NCBI RefSeq assembly: GCF_037976325.1
Contig: NZ_CP150265.1
Span: 1,505,501-1,569,500 of the forward strand
Length of the DNA: 64,000 nt
DNA from: Paenibacillus sp. FSL K6-3182
GTDB lineage: Bacteria; Bacillota; Bacilli; Paenibacillales; Paenibacillaceae
Direction: 5' to 3'
In this document: one piece after another, positions 46,151-55,200 of the stretch
Layout: each line of letters starts with the position of its first letter
How positions within the stretch are numbered: the stretch's first letter is position 1
Translations under genes and position numbers: made by a program
The notes under the pieces: model-generated
Database searches by the model: none
Told to the model about the DNA's origin: nothing
Seen by the model: the letters and a program-made list of their open reading frames with translations, nothing else

Positions 46151-49100
46151 ATGAACAGATGGTTTTATTATAAAATCGGAATTTGCTTGCTGATCGTTTT
46201 TACGCTGTGTGTTCCAAGCTTCGGTGCTTCATCCTCTGTCCAAGCGAATGACGCTAAACCTGCTGCTTCCTATTTAGCAGAGCGATGGAGCGAAAGCATC
46301 AAGGGAGGTACAGCTGCGAATCCGGCCATCGGTGAGGACGGCACGGTGTACATCCTATCTCAGCAAGGGAAGGTTTATGCCTTTAGCCCTGTTGGCAAGC
46401 AGCTGTGGTCTGCTGATGTTAGTCCTATGGATGTTACTTCTTCAGAAAGAGAAGGTCAGCTCGAAATAGGAGCAGACGGGATCCTTTATGTCGGCTCAAG
46501 AGGGAATTTATATGCTTTCAACAAAGATGGCGTGAAAAAATGGGAGTATGAAACAACCTATTCAAGCTTTCAAAAGGTTGTCGTTCAACGTAACGGCTTA
46601 ATCTATATTCAAGTGAGATCAAGGGACCTGCTGCTTGCCCTGCGTATGGATGGTACGAAAGCATTGGAACGGACCAATATTACGAATTTGGTAAAGTACG
46701 CAGACACTTTAGAGGATAAGGTTTTTATTACATCTTATAAAATAGATACCAAATTTGTTGAGGGCAAGCTAAGCACCGAATGGATATCTTATGCGGAGGA
46801 ATTAAATGCTAGCGGCTCATCGCGCTGGAAAGTCAATATGTATGGATCATCTTATAATACCCCAATGACGGACAAGCAAGGCAATTTAATCGTATATTTA
46901 GAGGCTTCGAAAAAAGGAGATCAATCGGGTAGTTCACAGCTTAGTCAGGACAGAAGTCCAGGTGAGGTTAAAGTGATCAGTGAGGGAGCTGTGAAAAAAA
47001 GTTACTCGCTAAGCGCAAGGTCATACGCTCCTGTTATTTTTGATGATCAACAAAACGCTTATATTGTTACGAGAGATGCTGTCATTACTAAATTTGATAC
47101 GCAAGGAAAACTGATATGGAAGCTGCAAATCGACGAAGATACTAATGTATTGGAAAACGGAACAGCAATGCAGCTGGATAAGGATGGTTCCCTTCTTTTC
47201 TACAGCTCATTGATTGGTTATGACAAGACGAAGGTTGAGAAAACCGAGCAAAGTGAATATTTTAAAAATCGCTTGCTTCGGATAAATCAAAGAGGGGAAT
47301 TGCAATCCTCTATAAAGAGCGGCCTTTATGCTAGTTCGGTTGTTTCGTTAGACAATGGAATGAATGTAATAAATGGTTATAACAAAGTTGTTTTATCGGA
47401 TTTGAAATCAACGAAGCTAACAGAGTACAACACAAATTCCCCCATTTATTTAACATATAGGGATATCAATACGATCTATGTTGGAACAGAGAGCGGCCGG
47501 ATAATCGCGTTTGAAATTAAACAAGCCTCAAACAAGGGCGATGCGGTTTCCATCACGTTTGGGAACCTCTTTCCGTACATTGAATCAAAAAGTACATACT
47601 CGCTATTTGCAACTGTGAAGTGGGCAGATGGCAAGGAGCAAACCAATCCGCAAGGCATCGTTTATCGCAGCAACAATGAAAAAATTGCTTATTTTGATAA
47701 ACAGGGCCTTCATACGGTCGGAGCTGGTGAAGTCGAGGTAAGCGCTGAATATTTGCATTTGAAGACGACAATGAAAATTAAGATAAACGAGCGAGCTTAT
47801 ATGAATGAGCCTGGGGTTACCTATAGCGCTCAGCTTGTGAAAAAATGGGGAGTGTCGTTGCCTACACTGAATAGCAGTATTAATGAGGTATACCAGGCTC
47901 CCCTCATCTCGGATAATGGTACGGTTTATGCACTTAGCAGTCAAGGGAAGGTAGCAGCTGTCAGCTTGGAAGGAAAGCTACAGTGGCAATACGATTTGAA
48001 GGATCAGGTATGGGCGAGACCTGCAATTGGACCGGATGGACGGCTTTTTATAGGAACGAATAGCGGTTTGCTTACAGCATTTGATCCAAGCAGCGGCAAG
48101 CAGGTTCTTCATAATATGGTGGCAGCTAATCAGCGCAATACTATGATTGGGTGGGATCGTTCCAGTAATAGATATACAGGATTTACAAATAATAATATTG
48201 TTAGGGATGGCAACAAACGCAGCGTCACCAGTTATCTTGAAGCATCAAATGTTTCGGATACTCGGCTTTGGTCGATATCGTTGAGTGGAGAGATCACACA
48301 TTTTGAGCCAACTTTAAATGATACTGGAGACACTTTATATGTTATTACTACGGCAGATGAGTGGGTTGGTGAGAGTGCGACTATACCTTCAGGAATAGTA
48401 CAAATTCGTAGACATGGCACGCTTTACGCTATTAATGCTTCATCTGGCAGCATTCGTTGGAAGTATGAGCTCGGCGTGTCAGATAATACATTTTATAAAC
48501 CGTTGCTGCTTCAGGATGGGACCATTGTTACGAGCAGCTCACAAGGTACTGTAGAAGCAGTAGATAAAGAAGGCAAATCGAAATGGAAGAAAAATTTGAA
48601 AGTATATGCCTATACAGGACCATTTTTAAGCGAAAATAAGCTCGTTATATTTAAACCTGGCGAGAATATTGGCGTGACCGAGGGAGAAGAGCTTATCCGT
48701 TTTATTAATGTGAAAAATTATCCCGAATCCACCAATAGTATCAACCAGCAGCAGAATGAATGGCTTCTTACTTTATCTGATAATACTTACGCTAGTAGAG
48801 GACGTCATTCCCTTGCATCGTATAATTTAGCAGGCAAGTTGAAGTGGGAGCTCCCTATTGCTGGAGAAAAGACTGCAGTAAGTAGAATTAGCAACAACTT
48901 TCAAGTTGCAGTTATCGATTCAGCAGGTGAATTAACCTTCTCTGATATTGAGGTTAAACATACTTCTGGACTTTTATTTTCCGATTTGAAGCTGCACTGG
49001 GCAAAAGGAGCCGTTGAGGAACTTGCAGCAGCTGGCGTTGTAGACGGTTTTCCAGATGGAACCTACCGTCCTGCTGCTCAGGTAACGAGGGAGCAGTTTC

Positions 49101-49492
49101 TGGCTATGCTTGCGAAGAAACTGAAAGTTTCTGTTAAAGCAGAAAACCTGTCATTTCTTGACGTCCCGAGCACGCGTTGGTCTAGGCCATTTATTGAATC
49201 GGCTGTAACACAAGGCTGGATTGATGCTTCAAAATATGGAAATCGCTTCAAGCCTGAACAACCGATTACAAGAGAAGAGGTAGCGGTATGGACAGCAAAA
49301 GCACTAAAGTTGATCGAAAAAACGGACGGCTTAGCTAAGATTTCTGACAAATCATCCATACAAGCATCAAACCTTGGGTTGGTGGGCGCAATAATAGATT
49401 CCGGTATTATTACTGGCTACAAGGACGGAAGCTTCAAGCCGCTCGCGACTTTGACTCGTGCAGAGGCAGCTGCTCTACTGGCACGAATGTAA
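46151..49492 (+). CDS. PQQ-type propeller / SLH surface protein
   Basis: A 1113-residue secreted protein with a signal peptide (WFYYKIGICLLIVFTLCVP, cut near FGA). Two regions of PQQ-like beta-propeller repeats are seen: about 40-460 and 570-940, with blocks such as AIGEDGTVYILSQQGKVYAF, LYVGSRGNLYAFNKDG, VYALSSQGKVAAVSLEGKLQW and AIGPDGRLFIGTNSGLLTAFD. Between them is a Big-like domain (about 470-560). Three SLH repeats end the protein from about 943 (GFPDGTYRP, RFKPEQPITREE, GYKDGSFKP). The ATG at 46151 follows GGGAGATGGG; the ATG at 46133 lacks a site. No active-site motif is seen; it is probably a wall-anchored binding protein. No clear terminator precedes the repeat array downstream. Confidence 0.87.
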   Translation: MNRWFYYKIGICLLIVFTLCVPSFGASSSVQANDAKPAASYLAERWSESIKGGTAANPAIGEDGTVYILSQQGKVYAFSPVGKQLWSADVSPMDVTSSEREGQLEIGADGILYVGSRGNLYAFNKDGVKKWEYETTYSSFQKVVVQRNGLIYIQVRSRDLLLALRMDGTKALERTNITNLVKYADTLEDKVFITSYKIDTKFVEGKLSTEWISYAEELNASGSSRWKVNMYGSSYNTPMTDKQGNLIVYLEASKKGDQSGSSQLSQDRSPGEVKVISEGAVKKSYSLSARSYAPVIFDDQQNAYIVTRDAVITKFDTQGKLIWKLQIDEDTNVLENGTAMQLDKDGSLLFYSSLIGYDKTKVEKTEQSEYFKNRLLRINQRGELQSSIKSGLYASSVVSLDNGMNVINGYNKVVLSDLKSTKLTEYNTNSPIYLTYRDINTIYVGTESGRIIAFEIKQASNKGDAVSITFGNLFPYIESKSTYSLFATVKWADGKEQTNPQGIVYRSNNEKIAYFDKQGLHTVGAGEVEVSAEYLHLKTTMKIKINERAYMNEPGVTYSAQLVKKWGVSLPTLNSSINEVYQAPLISDNGTVYALSSQGKVAAVSLEGKLQWQYDLKDQVWARPAIGPDGRLFIGTNSGLLTAFDPSSGKQVLHNMVAANQRNTMIGWDRSSNRYTGFTNNNIVRDGNKRSVTSYLEASNVSDTRLWSISLSGEITHFEPTLNDTGDTLYVITTADEWVGESATIPSGIVQIRRHGTLYAINASSGSIRWKYELGVSDNTFYKPLLLQDGTIVTSSSQGTVEAVDKEGKSKWKKNLKVYAYTGPFLSENKLVIFKPGENIGVTEGEELIRFINVKNYPESTNSINQQQNEWLLTLSDNTYASRGRHSLASYNLAGKLKWELPIAGEKTAVSRISNNFQVAVIDSAGELTFSDIEVKHTSGLLFSDLKLHWAKGAVEELAAAGVVDGFPDGTYRPAAQVTREQFLAMLAKKLKVSVKAENLSFLDVPSTRWSRPFIESAVTQGWIDASKYGNRFKPEQPITREEVAVWTAKALKLIEKTDGLAKISDKSSIQASNLGLVGAIIDSGIITGYKDGSFKPLATLTRAEAAALLARM

Positions 49493-49544
49493 CAAGTTAG
49501 AGCAGAAGTACACGATAACAGCAGCTGCCTAAGATGTGGCATTA

Positions 49545-49937
49545 GCGTATTGAAAAGTTGAATAAAAAAAGTGCGACGTAGAACGTCATAGTATGACATA
49601 TTATAAAAAGATGAATAAACAAGTGTGACGTAGAACGTCATAGTATGACATCTTTGAAAAGTTGAATAAGATAGTTGTGACATAGAACGTCATGGCTGAC
49701 ATCTTTGAAAAGTTGAATAAGATCGTTGTGTCGTAGAACGTCATAGGCTGACGTCTTTTAAAAGTTGAATAAGATCGTTGTGACGTAGAACGTCATAGGC
49801 TGACATTTTAAAAAGTTGAATAAGATAGTTGTGACATAGAACGTCATGGCTGACATCTTATAAAAAGTTAAATAAAAAAGTGTGACGTAGAACGTCCCTG
49901 GTTTTCCTCTGAACAAGAGGAGCCAAGGACGTTTTTT
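49545..49937 (+). repeat. Seven tandem 51-52 bp palindromic repeats ending in a terminator-like hairpin
   Basis: Units are spaced 51-52 bp (palindrome starts near 49575, 49627, 49679, 49730, 49782, 49833, 49884). Each has TGACGT-AGA-ACGTCA or a close variant, overlapped by GTCAT...ATGAC, then TTTGAAAAGT and GAATAAG. The whole unit is conserved, with no variable spacers. In the last unit the right arm ACGTC becomes part of a new hairpin, AACGTCCCTGG pairing with CCAAGGACGTT, followed by TTTTTT at 49932-49937, 20 bases before the next ATG. The gap 49493-49957 contains nothing else. Confidence 0.92.
49890..49937 (+). terminator. Terminator/attenuator-like hairpin before the nuclease-like gene
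   Basis: AACGTCCCTGG...CCTCT pairs with AGAGG...CCAAGGACGTT and a T run follows. Its left arm shares bases with the last palindrome of the array. Confidence 0.75.
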
Positions 49938-49957
49938 CATTTTGAGGAGGATGAGAG

Positions 49958-50629
49958 ATGGAATTTGCTGAAGAACATGAGAAATGGTTGAAAAAACATT
50001 TGCGTGCAAGTAAGGGAGAGCACAAGAGCAGGCTTCAGCGTGGACATGGGCATGGTGAACGTTTGTTTTTGAAGCAAGTTTGGTGGCCGATGATGGGTAG
50101 TTTTGATCATTTACATCCGGAGTATGAAGTCGTGGATTGGCGTGGGAACCCTTTTTATATTGATTTAGTTTGGCAGCGGGGAGCGACGAGGTTCGCTTTC
50201 GAAATAAAGGGCTATGGACCTCATGTTCAGAATACCGATCGAATTCGATACCGACGGGAGCTAAATCGGGAAACATTTCTGCAAGTGCTTGGATACCGCG
50301 TCGTGTCCATACCTTATGACGAGTTGGAGGAAAAGCCGCAACTTATTGCGTCTTTGCTGCAGTCGCTGCTGGCTCCTTATTTGGTGACTCACACGCAAGA
50401 GCAAAACATGACACGCCTGGAGCGTGAGTTATTGCATTATGCGTTTAGGTCAAACAAGAACATTCGCCCAGCCGATGTGATGAAGGAGTTTCATATTAAT
50501 CGCCGTACAGCGGTCAAATATTTAAAAAGACTGTGTGATGTTGGCAAGCTGCGTCCAGTTGTATCAGGAAAAGGTATTCGTATTGTCAGCTATGAGCTGA
50601 TACGCTCGGCTTTTAATCCTTTTTTGTAG
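49958..50629 (+). CDS. PD-(D/E)XK nuclease-like protein with C-terminal winged helix
   Basis: A 223-residue protein. The middle has the pattern of the restriction-endonuclease fold: FYIDLVW, a short turn, then FAFEIKGYG, giving candidate catalytic residues Asp, Glu and Lys in a D-x(n)-ExK arrangement, as in DUF559/Vsr-like nucleases. YRRELNRETFLQVLGYRVVSI matches the helix and strand that normally follow the core. The C-terminal 75 residues look like a winged helix (ADVMKEFHINRRTAVKYLKRL). The N-terminus is basic. The ATG follows GAGGAGG. It sits directly after the 51-bp palindrome array and its terminator-like hairpin, so the protein may act on, or be regulated through, that array; this is inference. 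No methylase or toxin partner is adjacent. Confidence 0.7.
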   Translation: MEFAEEHEKWLKKHLRASKGEHKSRLQRGHGHGERLFLKQVWWPMMGSFDHLHPEYEVVDWRGNPFYIDLVWQRGATRFAFEIKGYGPHVQNTDRIRYRRELNRETFLQVLGYRVVSIPYDELEEKPQLIASLLQSLLAPYLVTHTQEQNMTRLERELLHYAFRSNKNIRPADVMKEFHINRRTAVKYLKRLCDVGKLRPVVSGKGIRIVSYELIRSAFNPFL

Positions 50630-50660
50630 GGAGCGGAAGTGGACGTAGGAGTAGGACTAG

Positions 50661-50741
50661 GAGTAAGAGTAAGAGTAAGAGTAAGAGTAAGAGTAAGAGT
50701 AAGAGTAAGAGTAAGAGTAAGAGTAAGAGTAAGAGTAAGAG
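50661..50741 (+). repeat. Hexanucleotide microsatellite (AGTAAG)n
   Basis: About 13.5 perfect copies of AGTAAG, starting 30 bases after the stop of the nuclease-like gene and outside any CDS. Confidence 0.97.
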
Positions 50742-50992
50742 AGGAATTAGAAGTGACGGCTGAATATGTGTGAATGTGTGCATTTGTGGAGCGTGTGACT
50801 TGTGAGTATGTGGAGTGTGTCTTAATTACATACGAATTGTATAGGTAGATTGTGTCTTAATTGCATACGAATTGTGTAGGTAGAGAGGGATTGAAATTAT
50901 GTATATGGATTGTGAATGTAGTGTGTGTGGGGTGTGAATTTGGATTGTGCACGTAGTGTGAGTGAAGTGTGTATGTACCGCGGGTAAAGTTT

Positions 50993-51121
50993 GAATAAGT
51001 GCAAAAGTGCATCTATTTTCAATAAATGAGATGGATTTGACGAAAATAGGTGCACAAGTGCATCTATTTGAGTGGATTGAAAAAGTAGTTGTCGGAATAG
51101 GTGTATTTATGCGCTTAGATG
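50993..51121 (+). repeat. TGCA-palindrome module, copy L1
   Basis: Three units each opening with AATA (50994, 51045, 51096), 51 bp apart, each followed by a TGCA-type inverted repeat (TGCAAAAGTGCA, TGCACAAGTGCA, and a degenerate GTGTATTTATGCGC). The surrounding 50742-52283 gap is GT-rich and has no gene I would call. Confidence 0.88.
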
Positions 51122-51360
51122 AAACTGCTGGTATGAACCGGGGGGCTCACTTAACTAATCAGCATGTACTCTCGACTTTTTTTGTTGAGAGTAGCTGCTG
51201 GACTATGAGAGAATGTGCGTTTGTTAGGTGTATTCGGAGTACAGTTGGATGTATGTTAAGTGTGCGAGGAGTGTATTTGGATAGCATGTGAATTGTTTAG
51301 TTAGTTTATGGCGGCTTGTGCAGGTAGAGTGGATTATAGTGTGCTTGAACCATCTGTGAA

Positions 51361-51494
51361 GTGTAATTAAGCGCAGAAGTGCACTTGTTTTTATCAAATT
51401 TGATGGAAATGATGCAAAGAGGTGCAAAAGTGCATCTAGTTGAGCGGATTTGAAAGGTAGCTGGCGGAATAGGTGCACTTATGCACTTAGATGA
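51361..51494 (+). repeat. TGCA-palindrome module, copy L2
   Basis: Same three-unit layout as L1, with AGCGCAGAAGTGCACTT, GGTGCAAAAGTGCATC and GGTGCACTTATGCAC. Confidence 0.88.
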
Positions 51495-51779
51495 CGTTGC
51501 TGCTGCTAACTGGGGTTCTCACTTAGCTAGCCATCTTTTTATTCTTCTTGGCTTTTGTAGATAGTAGTAACTGGACACGCAGCAGTGTGAATATGTGAAG
51601 TGTATTAGGTGTGGGGGTTATGCGTTTGTAGAGCGTGCAAGGAGTCCGATTTGTATGTTAAGTGTAAGGAGTGCTATTAAACTAACAGTATGACATTTGT
51701 GTAGGTAGTGTGATTTGAGAGTATAAGTGGTTTACGTATGTTGTGTGATTGTAGTGTGCGTGACCGATCGTAAAGTGCA

Positions 51780-51906
51780 AATAAGCGCAGAAGTGCACTT
51801 GTTTTTATCAAATTTGATGGAGATAACACAAATAGGTGCACAAGTGCATCTAGTTGAGCGGATTTGAGAGGTAGCTGGCGGAATAGGTGCAGAAATGCAC
51901 CTAGAT
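51780..51906 (+). repeat. TGCA-palindrome module, copy L3
   Basis: Units open at 51780, 51831 and 51882 (exactly 51 bp) with palindromes GCGCAGAAGTGCAC, TGCACAAGTGCA and TGCAGAAATGCA. The third runs directly into the 31-bp tandem array. Confidence 0.9.
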
Positions 51907-52140
51907 CAAGTTATTGAGGTTAACTATGTACCTAAATGAAGCTATTACGGTTAGCTGTGCACCTAGATCAAGCAATTGAGGTTAACTATGTACCTAAATG
52001 AAGCTATTACAGTTAGCTCTGCACCTAATTTAAGGCATTACGGTTAGCTGGCACCTAGATCAAGCAATTGAGGTTAACTGTGTACCTAAATAAAGCCATT
52101 ACGATTAACATATAACCTAGATGCAACTGAGCGGGCAACA
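51897..52140 (+). repeat. 31-bp tandem repeat array (8 units)
   Basis: Units begin near 51897, 51928, 51959, 51990, 52021, 52051, 52082 and 52112. Two types mostly alternate: one opening GCACCTAGATCAAG and carrying GAGGTTAACT, the other opening GTACCTAAATGAAG and carrying ACGGTTAGCT. There are no spacers, so this is not a CRISPR array. Confidence 0.92.
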
Positions 52141-52210
52141 CCATAGCACCCGCCCCATCCCAGACAGACTTTTTTCAAAAAAGATCAGACTTCTAACAAA
52201 AATGATCATT

Positions 52211-52225
52211 CTTAAGCGCTTTCAT
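52211..52225 (-). promoter_or_regulatory. Possible cre (CcpA) site upstream of the GH101-like gene
   Basis: ATGAAAGCGCTTAAG on the minus strand matches most of the cre consensus WTGNNARCGNWWWCAW, with two mismatches at the right end. It lies 60 bases before the ATG of a carbohydrate-active enzyme. Confidence 0.4.
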
Positions 52226-52283
52226 CTGTTCTATGCTAATAAAATCCGATTAGGATCAGATTACCATGGAGGATGGGTGAAAG

Positions 52284-55200
52284 ATGATTAAGAGGAAAAA
52301 AAGCACGGTTTTCAAATTGTATGTTTGGATGATTTGTTTCGCAATTTTGAGTCAACTGGCTGTATGGCCAAGTGCGGTATCCTATGCAGAGGAAGTCGTT
52401 GAGGTAAAAACGATCGCGAGCATTCCCTCTATCGAGAATGACACAACAATAGGGAACCCGCCGATTCTTCCGCTGGAGGTACAAGCTGTATTTAGCGATG
52501 AATCCGTTGGACAAGTTCAGGTAAGCTGGGACGAAATTGATCCCTCGCAATATGCTGAGGCGGGAGCTTTTAAAGTAGAAGGCACCGTTCAAGGCACTCC
52601 CCTCAAGGCTTCCGCAGAAATTACAGTGAGGGAGAACGATTTTACAGTATTTCTGAATGAGATCACGAGCAATGTGCCAGATGGACAAAGCGTCGTTTCC
52701 TACAGCAACAACTATCAGTCCATGCAGCCCGAATTGATGACTTTTATGAAAGGAAACGGGACTACATCGGTTAACAATGGGCTTACAGTAGATATGAATT
52801 CGTTAGAAAAAAATATCGCTATTGCTGCTTGGGATAAAGGACCATGGCTGTCCGCCGGCACAATCGATGCAATGCTGCGTTACACCAGCGGGACGCAAGG
52901 CAATATCGGGTTTGTAATCGGTGCCTATAATTCTACCCAAGGATTGTCTATTCGTTATGATGCGGGTACGACTTGGATCATTCAAAGCCCAGATGGTTCT
53001 GGCGCGTGGGAATCCTTTGAAGGACCTGAGTTGAAAATGGATACCGATTACCGAATCAAGATTGGTTATAACGGAAACAAGCTATTGGTTATCGTTGATG
53101 GCGTTACTTATTACAACAAGGAAACAAATTTATTAAATCTGAAGGCAGCAATAGGTCAGGTGGCCTTGTATAAACGTTTTGCGACGGGACAAGTCGTTTT
53201 GAAGGATATTAACATTCAAGGCGTTGGCCAAATCGAAAAACCGTCAGATATCATCAATTATGTACAAAATTACGAAGACCTGGCGTACACACCGCGTTGG
53301 TCCGGACTTAACGCTCAAGTGGTAACAGACATTACAGGCAACAAGGTATTATCGCTAAAAAAAGGAGCTAAAGAACGCGGAGCCGATTTGGATTCCCCGC
53401 AGCTACAATCGGGTACGCTTTCATTGGACTTTAAGCTAGTCAATCCTGTTAAGCTTTCTAGCGGCCAAGGTTTTGCATTTGGCTTCAGAATGAATGAGAC
53501 AGCAAGCATCTTTAGCGAAATCGGAGTCGATCCAAATCGCTGGTTGCCTGAATCCAGCTCAGGTTGGGGCAGCAATTTAAATATTCCTTATCCGATTCAG
53601 GGGAAATGGAACAATCTATTGTTCAATTTTAATGGAAAAACAATTACGGTCTATATGAACAAAAAGCTAGTTGGCGATATTACATTTGCTGAATTTACAG
53701 ATGCGGCTGGCTTGTTTGGACTTCGAATCAGAAGCACAGTAGAGCTGTACATCGACAACCTGCAGTATACGAATCAAATGATTACTCCAAAGGAATTGGT
53801 GCAATACAGCAACAACTTTCAGGATGGCATTACGGGAGGGTGGAGCAGCGGCTCTTCATCCATCATCAAAGAAGGCAGCAATCGCTTTTTGAAGTTGTCC
53901 GGCATCACGGGCACCGTATTGAATAACGACGCACCTCTCCTGCAGAGTGCAACTTATATGCTGGATGTAAAACCTACGACTGATGCGATTGGTTTTGCTA
54001 TAGGCAGCAGCTATTTGGTGAAATTTGCGAATGAACACTGGATTTTGGAGAAGGATGGCAGCACTATTCCTTTTGTAGCAAGTGACGCTATTTCATCGAG
54101 TCCATTACTTATGAGTTGGAATAAGGTCGGATTACAATATAGCGACTCTTCGGTCACACTAAGTATAAATGGAGCTAAGTTGACTGCGAATTTACCGTCC
54201 GGACAACAATTCGGAGAAGGTTCATTCGGAGTATACGGGCAAGGCGACTTGTATGTGGACAACATTTTGTTCACGGAGGAATTTATCCAAATGGATACTT
54301 CCCCTGTCGCAGGCAAGATGTATTATGAACAATATTATGAAACAGCTTCAAGTATGAACTGGACAGGACTCGGCGGCAGTCAAGTCGTCGATGGTTATTT
54401 GAAGGGCAGTATCGCTTCGGGATCGGTTGCGATAAATGAAGATATCGTACCTGTGAAAAACGGCGTATACCAGGTCAAGATGAGGACAAATGCTTCGTCC
54501 GCAGGAGTTAAAATCGGCAATGCAGCCATTTATTATGAAGGTCAAGGAAAATGGTTGTATCAACCTAACGGTGGAGAGAAAATAACTATCGGAGACAACG
54601 TTGAAATTGTACCTGGCAAAGATTTTATTTTGCGGGTGCGGTTGATCGAAAATGAGTTGAATCTTTATGTGAATGGCATTTTGGCGGGCACTGTCCAAAC
54701 GAAAAACTTCACCCCGGGAGCATTTGGAATTTATAATCCTGGAAATGAAGTGATGCAAGTTGAGATGGATGCGATGACCGCAGAAGAAATCAGAATTTAT
54801 GAGCCTGACTTCGCAACGCCTAACTGGAGCGCGATGGATTCGAGCAGTCCGGCCGTGCTGGAAAGCGGCGAAGGCAGCGTTAAATTAAGGCTGCCCGGCG
54901 TATCTCTCGTTACCGATAATAACAGTCCAGACGTTGTCGATCAGAAAGTGACCTTTGATTTCAAGACGAGTGTAGGCGCTGGGACAGACGGAGGGCGCTA
55001 TGGATTTATTTTGAGAGGATATGACGATAACCGCTACGTATCTATCGTTCATGACATCAATGGAACTTGGAAGCTTTCTGCAAACGGCAACGATTCCAAC
55101 TTCCCTACTGCGTATTCCATGGCGGCGGATACTGTGTATAAAATCGAATTGAATCTGATCGGTAACACAGTTACTTTCGCTATTACTGATGTTGATGGCA

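Noticed and set aside
49545..49937. CRISPR array
   Set aside because: Units are 51-52 bp and conserved along their whole length with no variable spacers; no cas genes are nearby.
49758..50276. 172-residue minus-strand ORF across the array and nuclease-like gene
   Set aside because: It reads the palindrome repeats as a repeated peptide and overlaps a better-supported gene on the other strand.
51007..51291. 94-residue ORF in the GT-rich repeat region
   Set aside because: It lies across module L1 and its filler, has no ribosome site, and the other modules do not preserve the frame.
51897..52140. CRISPR array with 31-bp repeats
   Set aside because: Repeats are contiguous without spacers.
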